DNA of 64,000 nt from Pseudoduganella flava (lineage in GTDB: Bacteria; Pseudomonadota; Gammaproteobacteria; Burkholderiales; Burkholderiaceae_D): the NCBI RefSeq assembly GCF_007830495.1, contig NZ_VLKW01000009.1, forward strand, positions 62,001 through 126,000. The letters are read 5' to 3'. Of the stretch, positions 46,496 through 54,178 are shown piece after piece. The number at the start of each line of letters is the position of its first letter. Within the stretch, counting starts at the first letter, position 1. Made by a program: the position numbers and the translations under genes. The notes under the pieces were generated by a model. The model ran no database searches, was not told the DNA's origin, and was given only the letters and a program-made list of their open reading frames with translations.

Positions 46496-49255
46496 ATGCA
46501 TACAACAAGAATGCGCAAGAACGTCCTGGCTGCGTTGATTGCCGAAATGCTGATCGCCGGCGGGGCAGCCGCGCAAACGGGCGGCGACGTCGACCCGTCC
46601 GCGCGGGTGGTGGTGACGGGCATCCGCGCCTCCCTCAGCTCGTCGCTGAACACGAAGCGGATGCAGGAAGGCGTCGTCGACGCCGTGTCGGCCGAGGATG
46701 CCGGCAAGTTCCCCGACACGAACATCGCCGAGTCGCTGCAGCGCGTGACGGGCGTGCAAATCCAGCGCAACAACGGCGAGGGGCGCTACATCTCGGTACG
46801 CGGCCTGGGGCCGGAATTCAACAACGTGCTCGTCAACGGGCGCACGATCACCAGCGATACGGGCGGGCGCGAGTTCTCGTTCGACCTGCTGTCGTCGGAC
46901 CTGATCTCGAAGGCGCTCGTGTACAAGACGTCGCAGCCGTTCCTGCCCGAAGGCGGCATCGGCTCGACGGTGGACATCCAGACGGCCCGGCCGCTGTCCG
47001 GCAAGACGGGCCATACGTCCGTCGTCAACGTGTCGCACTCGTGGGACTCGAACTCGAAGGAGCACACGCCCAACATCAGCGGCATGTACTCGTTCGCGAA
47101 CGACGATCGCACGTTCGGCGTGACAGGCTCGATCTCGTACACGGACCGCGCATCGAAGCAGAACAAGGCCATCAACGATGCGTGGAACTACCGCGACGTG
47201 TCGATGATTAACGGCGACCTGAACTCAAGGGGCCTGACGATGGCCGACGTGACGACCCGCAAGCTGTACATCCCGCAAAGCTACGGCTTCCAGCAGGAGA
47301 AGGAAAGCCGCAAGCGCACGGTGGCGAACCTGACGGTGCAGTACAACCCGTCCCCCGCCTGGAAGATGACGGCCGACGCGCTGTACTCGCGCCTCGACCA
47401 GCGCAACGACGTGATCGCGTTCAGCGACTGGAACAACCCCGTGCAGCTGGGCGTCAAGTACGACCAGAACGACCAGATCACAAGCTTCCTGCGGCCCGGT
47501 GCCACGTTCTACGCGAACAACCCGGCCATCGCGGGCCCCGGCAAGCTGCTGGGCGAAGCCAACTCGAACGATATGATCGTCAAGGGCGGCGACCGGCTGT
47601 CCGAAACGAAGGCGTTCGGCCTGAACTCGAAGTGGACGCTGGCGCCGGAATGGCGGCTGGAGGGCGACGTGTCCACGTCGCGCACCACGTCGCGCTCGCC
47701 GGACATGTGGGTGGTGGCCGGCATGGTGCCGAAGAACGGCGACACGCTCGTGTTCGACGCGATCCCGTCGATCACGTTCGGCGACAACATCGCCGATCCC
47801 ACGGCGGTGCGCGCCCACGCGGTGTCGAACGGCGACGTGCACAACCGCGACAAGCTGCACGAGGGGCGCCTGAACCTGTCGTGGGATCACGAGATGGGCT
47901 TCTTCAAGGGCTTCGATACGGGCGTGTCGTACTCGCAGCGCGACGTGGGCCGCACGAAGTGGGAAAGCGATTCGTGGAACGCGTTCTCCGGCTACCACGT
48001 GTCGCTGCCGGCATCGCTGTTCACCGTCACGCCGCTGGACGGCTACTTCGGCGGCGGCAAGGTGCCGTCGTCGTACCTGCGCTTCGACCCGTACGAGTAC
48101 ATGGCCTACCTGAACCAGCCGGCCCTGATCGCGCAGTCGAACGATCCGGCGCTGTACTCGGACAAGACGAAATATCCGAACGGCCCGATGGCGATCGACT
48201 ACCGCAATCCCGCATCCACCTGGGGCGTGAAGGAAAAGGTGGCGAGCTTCTTCGCCGACTCGCGCTGGGAAGGCGAGGGCTGGTCCGCCAATGCGGGCTT
48301 CCGGTACGTGCACGTGAAGTCGATGTCGTCGGGCGTCAGCCGCACGCTGATCTCGGCCACGAAGAGCCCGAACGACACGACGTACATCCTGAACTGGGGC
48401 CCATCCGCGCCCACGACCGTGGAGAACAGCTACCACAGCTTCCTGCCGTCCGCGAACCTGAAGATCGACGTGACGCGCGACATGCTGCTGCGCTTCGGCG
48501 CATCGAAGACGGAAACGCGTCCGACGCTGTCGCAGATGGGCGTGGACAACTGGTACGGCGGCCGGTTCGGCGACGTGCAGACCGGCGGCGGCAACCCTTA
48601 CCTGAAGCCGATGCAGTCGAAGAACTTCGACGTGTCGTACGAGTGGTATCTGTCGAAGACGAACTACGTCAGCGCCGCGGTGTTCTACAAGAAGGTGTCG
48701 GACTTCCTCGAGACCCGGCTGGTCGACATGCGCATCCCGCAGTACGACGAAGTGGTGCACGACTCGCGCGTGCGCAACGGCCAGAGCGGCAAGATCAAGG
48801 GCGTCGAGATCGCCGGCCAGTACGCGTTCGATACGAACATCCGCTGGCTGCAGGGCTTCGGCGTCGCGGCGAACTACACGTACGTCGACGCGAACGCCAC
48901 GCGCGAAGGCGATGCCGGCGCACTGGAGTGCGGCTACCCGGGCCTGTCGCCGCAGTCGTACAACGCCTCGGCGTTCTACGAGAACGACCGCTTCCAGGCG
49001 CGCGTCAGCTACAACTGGCGCAACCACTACTCGGTGGACTGCGGCGGCGGCAGCACCTTGCCGCGCAACCGCGCGGCGTACGGTCAGACGGATGCGAGCC
49101 TGCGCTACAACATCACGCCGACGATCGCCTTGTACGCCGACGGCATCAACCTGGGCAACAAGCGGATGCGCGAGTACGCCAGCAACGAGAGCCAGTTCCT
49201 GACGCTGGAGGATGTCGGGAGAAGGGTGAATGTGGGGGTCAGGGTGGCGTTCTGA
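46496..49255 (+). CDS. TonB-dependent outer-membrane receptor
   Basis: This 919-aa receptor has a signal peptide (about 1-26) and a plug domain with VVVTGIRASLSSSLNTKR and the GRYISVRGLGPEFNNVLVNGR motif. A long beta-barrel ends in a terminal Phe (NVGVRVAF), as barrel assembly requires. The pattern fits the TIGR01782 group of proteobacterial receptors, often linked to carbohydrate uptake. No sugar-utilisation genes or transporter are adjacent, so the ligand is open. GGAGA lies about ten bases before the ATG. Confidence 0.95.
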   Translation: MHTTRMRKNVLAALIAEMLIAGGAAAQTGGDVDPSARVVVTGIRASLSSSLNTKRMQEGVVDAVSAEDAGKFPDTNIAESLQRVTGVQIQRNNGEGRYISVRGLGPEFNNVLVNGRTITSDTGGREFSFDLLSSDLISKALVYKTSQPFLPEGGIGSTVDIQTARPLSGKTGHTSVVNVSHSWDSNSKEHTPNISGMYSFANDDRTFGVTGSISYTDRASKQNKAINDAWNYRDVSMINGDLNSRGLTMADVTTRKLYIPQSYGFQQEKESRKRTVANLTVQYNPSPAWKMTADALYSRLDQRNDVIAFSDWNNPVQLGVKYDQNDQITSFLRPGATFYANNPAIAGPGKLLGEANSNDMIVKGGDRLSETKAFGLNSKWTLAPEWRLEGDVSTSRTTSRSPDMWVVAGMVPKNGDTLVFDAIPSITFGDNIADPTAVRAHAVSNGDVHNRDKLHEGRLNLSWDHEMGFFKGFDTGVSYSQRDVGRTKWESDSWNAFSGYHVSLPASLFTVTPLDGYFGGGKVPSSYLRFDPYEYMAYLNQPALIAQSNDPALYSDKTKYPNGPMAIDYRNPASTWGVKEKVASFFADSRWEGEGWSANAGFRYVHVKSMSSGVSRTLISATKSPNDTTYILNWGPSAPTTVENSYHSFLPSANLKIDVTRDMLLRFGASKTETRPTLSQMGVDNWYGGRFGDVQTGGGNPYLKPMQSKNFDVSYEWYLSKTNYVSAAVFYKKVSDFLETRLVDMRIPQYDEVVHDSRVRNGQSGKIKGVEIAGQYAFDTNIRWLQGFGVAANYTYVDANATREGDAGALECGYPGLSPQSYNASAFYENDRFQARVSYNWRNHYSVDCGGGSTLPRNRAAYGQTDASLRYNITPTIALYADGINLGNKRMREYASNESQFLTLEDVGRRVNVGVRVAF

Positions 49256-49265
49256 GTATCGAACG

Positions 49266-49736
49266 TCAGCCGTCCTTGTCGGGCAGGGGATCGCCCGACA
49301 GCTGAAAGCGGCGGCGCAAGCCGAACGGCCTTCGTACTCCCCTGGGGGCCGGCCGCCAGGGGAGGGCGAAGACCTCGTGCTCGTGCAGGGTCAATGTCCA
49401 CGGCACGCCGCCGAAGAAGTCGAACCGCAGCGTGCTGCGGTCGACGATACGCAGGTTGGCGAACGCGCCGGTCGTATAGGGCGCGCTCAGCGTCGCCTTG
49501 TCGAGCACCGTCAACGCGGGGTTCAGCAAATAGATCCGCAACGTTTCCTCGTACGGGATGTCATCGCTGGCGAACACCAGGAAGCCGTCATCGCACTCCA
49601 CACAGGCCTCGAGCACCGCACCGGCGATCGTGACGCTGCTCGGATGGCCGTCAATCAGGATCTCGCTCAGCGGGTGCGCCTCGTCCGCCTGAGGCAGCGG
49701 TCGCAGATCGAATCGGGAGCGGGACTGGATTTTCAT
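49266..49736 (-). CDS. Hypothetical 156-aa protein, possible immunity partner
   Basis: I do not recognise a named family. The protein starts MKIQSRSRFDLRPLPQADEA, has no signal peptide or membrane segment, and alternates beta-type strands (LRIYLLNPALTVLDKATLSAPYTTGAF, RLFDFFGG-type ending). Such small soluble proteins often sit directly behind toxin C-termini in type VI or contact-dependent loci. Its upstream neighbour, 4 bases away on the same strand, is a frameshifted membrane-domain remnant that could be the toxin. Immunity function is inference from order and size only. The frame is open upstream; the ATG at 49736 just after the neighbour's stop is preferred. Confidence 0.6.
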   Translation of the reverse strand: MKIQSRSRFDLRPLPQADEAHPLSEILIDGHPSSVTIAGAVLEACVECDDGFLVFASDDIPYEETLRIYLLNPALTVLDKATLSAPYTTGAFANLRIVDRSTLRFDFFGGVPWTLTLHEHEVFALPWRPAPRGVRRPFGLRRRFQLSGDPLPDKDG

Positions 49737-49740
49737 TGCG

Positions 49741-50380
49741 TTACCAAAGATAGGTTGAACCGAAAGCGGCCAGCACTCCGCCGACAAAAGCGCCCACCGT
49801 GACGCAGACCGGGGCGCCCGGGCCACAAGCCAATCCCGCCACCGCCCCGCCGGCGACGCCACCTGCGATGCCCGCGCCGTTCGCTGCCAGTTCCTTCTTG
49901 AATGCGGTACCCTTGTTCGTTGCGGTCGCGACGTTGTACACCGACAGCGCGACCGCGACGACGATAAGTCCCCTGCCTGCATAGCGCATCCGTGCCATGG
50001 CACGCGTCACCGCGGCATTCGACCGTCCGGCGGACGAAACGATTTCCGCATAAATTGCGTTCTGACGCGTTGTCGACAACCGTGAAAACACCGCCCGCTC
50101 GCCATGTGCACGTACCGTTTGCCTGGCGATCAATTGATTGAGGGTGTAACCCTGTGCCTTGATCCGCTGTGCCACCGCGCGGCCAACGGAGGGGACTGCG
50201 GCTCCTTACGATGCCCATCACTACGTTGGGCGCCGTTGGCGCGCGGATCGCCCAGTTTTCGGGACGATGCGTTGAGAACTTATCCAGGGTGCTGTCGGCG
50301 TAATCGCCCTTCGAAACGTTTTGCGGCTTCGGGGCGTGAAGGCTGATCGAAGGATACGGAGGAAGTCGTACATCGCTAGC
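49741..50380 (-). pseudogene. Frameshifted remnant of a glycine-zipper, toxin-like C-terminal region
   Basis: Two leftward frames join into one protein-like sequence. The first, open from 50380, reads HAPKPQNVSKGDYADSTLDK and continues to APNVVMGIV. The second continues GAAVPSVGRAVAQRIKAQGY to the stop at 49741. Removing one base at about 50206 (TT on the + strand) fuses them to NVVMGIVGAAVPSVGRAVAQ without a break. The C-terminal half has a hydrophobic helix (GLIVVAVALSVYNVA) and a Gly-rich zipper (GAGIAGGVAGGAVAGLACGPG), as in membrane-active toxins. There is no start codon before the in-frame TAG at 50381-50383, so the N-terminus is lost. A separate 144-residue product from the GTG at 50175 is conceivable. 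Confidence 0.6.
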
Positions 50381-50433
50381 CTAGCGGTTTCGACGAGCCT
50401 CAACACGTTACCTGTAATTATGGCCATGCACAA

Positions 50434-52128
50434 TTAAACCGAAATAAACTGGACATTATGGTTTAACCTGCTCAGCTCCTTGCTCAGCTTCGATAGGCCA
50501 CACTTGGCAAAGAAAGGGAACTTGGAATAATGTTTACCCATTGAGACAAAACAGAGATTGATACTCCCTGGCATAGGGCGCTGATGTGTAATCCATGAAA
50601 TGTCTAAGTTTGGGTATAGCGAGCTAACAAGGATGCTCAACTTTTTGCGGAAGGCATCGTCGGGCCCAAACGTAAGTTCGACCGTTCGTCTCACCTGCTC
50701 GGATAGATGGCTAAAGTGGTGCGATTTCCCCACGTGCTTGACAAAGTAAAGTGTCTTGCTTTGAACGTCCAGAATGTCGCAGAACTCGAACTGCGATTGC
50801 CCACCTCCATGGCGAATATTTTTTGCATCGAAGAGGTAAAGGCTTGCGCTTCCTAATGTACACGACGAGTTATAGACGCCTTCATCGTCCGTTGAATTCC
50901 ATGGTTTCAGAGGGTGTCGGTCTGGTACGGCTAACCTCATAAGCTCTTGGTTAACAGAAGCAATGAATGATGATGAGGCTCTGTACCATCTCCCAGACGA
51001 TAGTACATAGTCTCCGGTCGATCCGTCTTCGTCAACGGAAGTTTCGAATCCTATGCAATCGTATATGTTCGAGACAAATACCCTCTCCTGTTTCTCGTCC
51101 AGAAAGTGCACACTTGTCGATTTGGCACTGTAAACCGTTAAAGGTAGCTTCTGTTGGTTAAGGTAGCTTTGCCAAGCGCTTGGCATTAAGTAAGGAACGT
51201 ACGGCCTTCCATTTTTTCCTTTTGCCGGTAACCGCCCGATAACGTAACCGAAGGGAGGGGGCAGCTCAGAGTTCCGTTGTGCAGGAACTACCAGATTTAG
51301 TTCCGAGAACTTCTCTTTATTTCTGAATGTTTCCTCGAGCTTTTTGTCCAGCGCCTCCAGTTCAGAAGCGTCAGACAGCAATACGAGATTGTCGATCTCG
51401 GGCCAAATGGATTGGAAGTCAGTTTTCTTTTCTAAGGCGGATACAATGCTTAGCACCTCACGCAACTTCGAAAACTGGATATTTGCTTTTAAGGAAGTGC
51501 CTCCTCTAATTTTACTTCCAAGATGCGTAGCGATGTTTTCGCTCGGTTGTCCCTCAATAGTATGTACGAGATCTCTATCGCTCTCCAGTGAGAATTTTTG
51601 GACAGAGGAGGGCTTCGGAGCTCGCTCATTAGATAAGTGCCATGCAGCAAATACTTGTTCAGCCTTCAACTCCGTGAGCTGGTTTCTCGCAATGCAGTTT
51701 AGAGCGACCCTGATCCCAAATCTGGCTACTAACCACTCGTCCTTTAGCAATGCCCAAGCATGGCCAAATGTAAGCGCAAAGTGCTCATCGTTACATTTCA
51801 CATATAACATGCCCCCAGGGTGCAATCCGATGAGATTTAGCTTCGTGTCTGGGGGAAGTAAGCGCTCGACTGCCCCTAGCCAGCTGGGTGGAGCGGTTTC
51901 TCCAGGCAGAGGGAAAAAGCGTCCTTCAAGCCCCTCCATGGCGGATAAGGTTACTGCCGTTTTGTCGGTCGGAGAGAAAATCCTTTCGAGTTCTGGGAGG
52001 TACTTCATGTGCAGGCGAAAAATGCTCACCTGTTGTCTTGGTTCATCATCCTCCACGGGCGTCTCGGTGCCCGGAAGTTTCTGAGCAAGTGCATGCTTGA
52101 TCGATGTGCTCGCATCATTGCCGCCCAT
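50434..52128 (-). CDS. DUF6119 / TIGR04141 family sporadically distributed protein
   Basis: This 564-aa protein shows the family landmarks ARFGIRVALNCI, SLESDRDLVHTIEGQPSE, YDCIGFETSVDEDG with YVLSSGRWY, and FEFCDILD followed by YFVKHVGKSHHFSHLSEQ. The family is scattered among genomes and often lies in mobile or defence-associated regions; its biochemical activity is not established to my knowledge. The base composition is clearly AT-richer than the flanks, with codon use unlike its neighbours, so recent transfer is likely. AAGGGA lies six bases before the ATG. It is not accompanied by integrase or restriction genes in this window. Confidence 0.8.
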   Translation of the reverse strand: MGGNDASTSIKHALAQKLPGTETPVEDDEPRQQVSIFRLHMKYLPELERIFSPTDKTAVTLSAMEGLEGRFFPLPGETAPPSWLGAVERLLPPDTKLNLIGLHPGGMLYVKCNDEHFALTFGHAWALLKDEWLVARFGIRVALNCIARNQLTELKAEQVFAAWHLSNERAPKPSSVQKFSLESDRDLVHTIEGQPSENIATHLGSKIRGGTSLKANIQFSKLREVLSIVSALEKKTDFQSIWPEIDNLVLLSDASELEALDKKLEETFRNKEKFSELNLVVPAQRNSELPPPFGYVIGRLPAKGKNGRPYVPYLMPSAWQSYLNQQKLPLTVYSAKSTSVHFLDEKQERVFVSNIYDCIGFETSVDEDGSTGDYVLSSGRWYRASSSFIASVNQELMRLAVPDRHPLKPWNSTDDEGVYNSSCTLGSASLYLFDAKNIRHGGGQSQFEFCDILDVQSKTLYFVKHVGKSHHFSHLSEQVRRTVELTFGPDDAFRKKLSILVSSLYPNLDISWITHQRPMPGSINLCFVSMGKHYSKFPFFAKCGLSKLSKELSRLNHNVQFISV

Positions 52129-52304
52129 AATGTGTCCCTTCTTTAGTGCTGCCCAGTCAGCGGAACCCGGAACTCTTGGTTTCTGATCAGCCTGACTGTA
52201 GCCCTGTTCAAATTTCCCCGCAACCGCTTAGTTGTCGAGATACAACGGAAGTTGATGGCTGCTTCGGGAAAAATAGTTTGCGGCGCGATTAGGAATCCAA
52301 AAAA

Positions 52305-52335
52305 CAAAAAAGCCCACGAACCGAAGTTCGTGGGC
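52305..52335 (-). terminator. Rho-independent terminator of the tRNA-Lys operon
   Basis: Read leftward, GCCCACGAA and TTCGTGGGC form a perfect 9-bp stem around a CTTCGG loop, followed by a T-rich tail (A-run 52305-52311 on the + strand). It begins 17 bases after the 3' end of the first-listed tRNA. Confidence 0.93.
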
Positions 52336-52351
52336 TTCTCTGCGTATCATG

Positions 52352-52427
52352 TGGTAGGCCGTGCGGGGCTCGAACCTGCGACCAACGGATTAAAAGTCCG
52401 CTGCTCTACCAACTGAGCTAACGACCC
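52352..52427 (-). tRNA. tRNA-Lys (anticodon TTT), distal copy
   Basis: This is a 76-nt cloverleaf with encoded CCA. On the minus strand it begins GGGTCGTTAGCTCAGTTGG and has the anticodon arm GGACTTTTAATCC (anticodon TTT), the T-arm GGTTCGAGCC and the 3' end TACCA. It is identical to the second copy 24 bases upstream and cotranscribed with it. Confidence 0.98.
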
Positions 52428-52451
52428 ACAAAAACAAAAAATTCCTGCAAG

Positions 52452-52527
52452 TGGTAGGCCGTGCGGGGCTCGAACCTGCGACCAACGGATTAAAAGTCCG
52501 CTGCTCTACCAACTGAGCTAACGACCC
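52452..52527 (-). tRNA. tRNA-Lys (anticodon TTT), promoter-proximal copy
   Basis: This 76-nt gene is identical in sequence to the distal copy. The anticodon is TTT and the CCA is encoded. It lies directly downstream of a perfect consensus promoter. Confidence 0.98.
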
Positions 52528-52545
52528 TCCGAAAGAAGAAGCGGG

Positions 52546-52574
52546 ATTATAGGACGACCCAACCGTTCTGTCAA
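52546..52574 (-). promoter_or_regulatory. Perfect sigma-70 promoter of the tRNA-Lys pair
   Basis: On the minus strand TTGACA (TGTCAA at 52569-52574) and TATAAT (ATTATA at 52546-52551) are separated by exactly 17 bases. This is the full consensus, placed 18 bases before the first tRNA. The GC-rich segment after the -10 box fits a stringently regulated stable-RNA promoter. Confidence 0.93.
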
Positions 52575-52610
52575 ATGCTCCGGAGCATCGAGTCGTCTCC
52601 GCTACAGCCG

Positions 52611-52653
52611 AGCTCGTGTCCTTCTGGGGTCAGACCCCGACAGGACACGGGCT
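52611..52653. repeat. 43-bp interspersed palindrome, copy 3
   Basis: It has the same plan as the copies near 29.9 kb: AGCTCGTGTCC, an inner GGGGTCAGACCCC dyad, and GGACACGGGCT with one arm mismatch. Confidence 0.9.
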
Positions 52654-52723
52654 CTGCCTTGATCTCGTCCGTACGTGCCCTTGCTCGAGCGGGTAACTCT
52701 CCGGCAGGGCGCCGCTACCAATC

Positions 52724-52763
52724 AGCTCGTGTGCCCTGGGGTCTGACCCCAGAAGGACACGAA
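52724..52763. repeat. 43-bp-type interspersed palindrome, copy 4 (degenerate)
   Basis: AGCTCGTGTGCC, inner GGGGTCTGACCCC and GGACACGAAC form a slightly shortened copy, 70 bases after copy 3 and 15 bases beyond the cpoB stop codon. Confidence 0.85.
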
Positions 52764-52777
52764 CACAACCGTGAGGT

Positions 52778-53524
52778 TTACTTCCCGCCCAGCCGCTCCT
52801 TCGCCGTCTTCGCGGCGGCCGAGTTCGGGTAGGTCTTCATCAGCTCGTTCAACGTCTTCTTCGCGTTGTTGACGGCTTTCAGCTCGGCCTGGCAGCTGGC
52901 GATGTTCAGCATCGCGTCCGGGGCCTTCGGGCTGTCCGGGTAGGTCTTGATCAGCTGCTGCTGCGCCAGGATCGCGTTCTTGCAGTCGCGCTGGGCGTAG
53001 TAGGCGTTGCCGAGCCAGTACTGGGCGTTCGCGGCGTAGGCCGAGCCGGGGTAGCGGCGTACGAAGTTCTGCAGGGCCGTGGCGGCGGCGTCGTAGTTGC
53101 CGTCTTTGAACTGCTGCATCGCGGCGTCGTACGCGTTCTGTTCGGACTGGTCGACGGATGCCGTCTGGCCGTCGATTTCCACCTGGCGGGGTTCCAGCGC
53201 GCGCAGGCGCTTGTCCAGGTCGGCGTAGAAGTCCTTCTGGCGCTTGCTGGCCACTTCGATTTCGTTCTGCAGTACCTCGACCTGGCCGCGCAGGCGGGCG
53301 ATTTCCTGCATCGTCTGTTCGTGCTGGTTGATCAGGTCCAGCGTGGAGGTCTTGTCGGCCTTCGTGTCGAGACGGGAATTGAGTTCCTTCGTCAGCGCTT
53401 CGACCTTGTTGCGCAGGTCAAGGATCGCGCGGCGCGCTTCGTCGTCGTCGAAGACGCCGGCCGATGCGTGCAGCGTGAAGGTGGCAGCGGCCAGTGCAAG
53501 AACCGTCTTGGTGAATTTGATCAT
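52778..53524 (-). CDS. cpoB: Cell division coordinator CpoB (YbgF), TPR protein
   Basis: This 248-aa periplasmic protein has a signal peptide at 1-22 (TVLALAAATFTLHASAG), an N-terminal coiled coil (about 30-110, trimerising in homologues), and three TPR units in the C-terminal half (YDAAMQQFKDGNYDAAATAL, AQYWLGNAYYAQRDCKNAIL). It links peptidoglycan synthesis to Tol-driven outer-membrane constriction. It is the last tol-pal gene, after a hairpin with a T-run that follows pal, so its level may be lower than Pal. The ATG at 53524 gives the signal peptide; the frame is open for 25 codons upstream. Confidence 0.94.
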   Translation of the reverse strand: MIKFTKTVLALAAATFTLHASAGVFDDDEARRAILDLRNKVEALTKELNSRLDTKADKTSTLDLINQHEQTMQEIARLRGQVEVLQNEIEVASKRQKDFYADLDKRLRALEPRQVEIDGQTASVDQSEQNAYDAAMQQFKDGNYDAAATALQNFVRRYPGSAYAANAQYWLGNAYYAQRDCKNAILAQQQLIKTYPDSPKAPDAMLNIASCQAELKAVNNAKKTLNELMKTYPNSAAAKTAKERLGGK

Positions 53525-53543
53525 GTTCGGAACGCTTTCAATG

Positions 53544-53583
53544 AAAAACGGGGCAGGGCGCAAGTATAGCGCGCGCTGCCCCG
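53544..53583 (-). terminator. Hairpin with T-run between pal and cpoB
   Basis: On the minus strand CGGGGCAG and CTGCCCCG form a perfect 8-bp stem around a 19-base loop, followed by five T residues. It could terminate part of the tol-pal transcript before cpoB. The loop contains TATACT, a possible -10 element, but no matching -35 was found. Confidence 0.6.
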
Positions 53584-53608
53584 TCTGGACGTGCGTCAAG
53601 TATCTTGA

Positions 53609-54136
53609 TTACTTGTACACGATGTCGGCACGGCGGTTCTGTGCCCATGCTTCTTCGTTGTGGCCTTCGGCCTTCGGTTTTTCCTTGCCCAGCGAAACGG
53701 CTTCGATCTGGCCTTCCGACACGCCCAGTGCGACCATCGCCTTCTTGACGGCTTCGGCACGCTTCTGGCCCAGTGCCAGGTTGTATTCCGCGCCGCCGCG
53801 TTCGTCGGTGTTGCCCTGAACGAGGATGTTGCGGTTGGTGTTCTTGGTCAGGTAGCCCGAGTGGTTCTGCACGACCGGCTTGCCGTCTTCACGCACAACG
53901 TAGCTGTCGAAGTCGAAGTACACGCTGCGATTGGCCAGTACGCCTTGCGGATCGTCCAGCGGGTCGATCGACTTGGTTTCCACCGGTGCGACGGTACGGG
54001 TGTCGGCTTGCGGCGGTGCTTCAGCCGGCTTGCTTTCGACGACGGGTGCCGGTTCGGACAGTTTTACCGGGGACGAGCAAGCCGACAGCAGTGCTGCGCT
54101 GGTGATGAGGAAGGCGATACTTTTTACGTTACGCAT
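53609..54136 (-). CDS. pal: Peptidoglycan-associated lipoprotein Pal
   Basis: This 175-aa lipoprotein has the lipobox LLSAC (Cys20), a Pro-rich linker and a C-terminal OmpA-like peptidoglycan-binding domain (NILVQGNTDERGGAEYNLAL, NRRADIVYK). It anchors the outer membrane to the cell wall and is the end point of the Tol machine. AGGAG lies seven bases before the ATG. The intergenic gap to tolB is 42 bases. Confidence 0.97.
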   Translation of the reverse strand: MRNVKSIAFLITSAALLSACSSPVKLSEPAPVVESKPAEAPPQADTRTVAPVETKSIDPLDDPQGVLANRSVYFDFDSYVVREDGKPVVQNHSGYLTKNTNRNILVQGNTDERGGAEYNLALGQKRAEAVKKAMVALGVSEGQIEAVSLGKEKPKAEGHNEEAWAQNRRADIVYK

Positions 54137-54178
54137 TTTATTTCTCCTGGTCGTTGTGAAAGGTCTTTTACTGCTTTT

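Noticed and set aside
50221..50433. 70-codon minus-strand ORF starting MCMAIITGNV
   Set aside because: It overlaps the better-supported toxin-like frame, which keeps protein-like composition and continues after a one-base correction; this ORF is Arg-rich with no ribosome site.
49256..52351. Integrative element with att sites at tRNA-Lys
   Set aside because: No integrase gene and no duplicate of the tRNA 3' end at the other boundary were found, so only a transferred patch is claimed.
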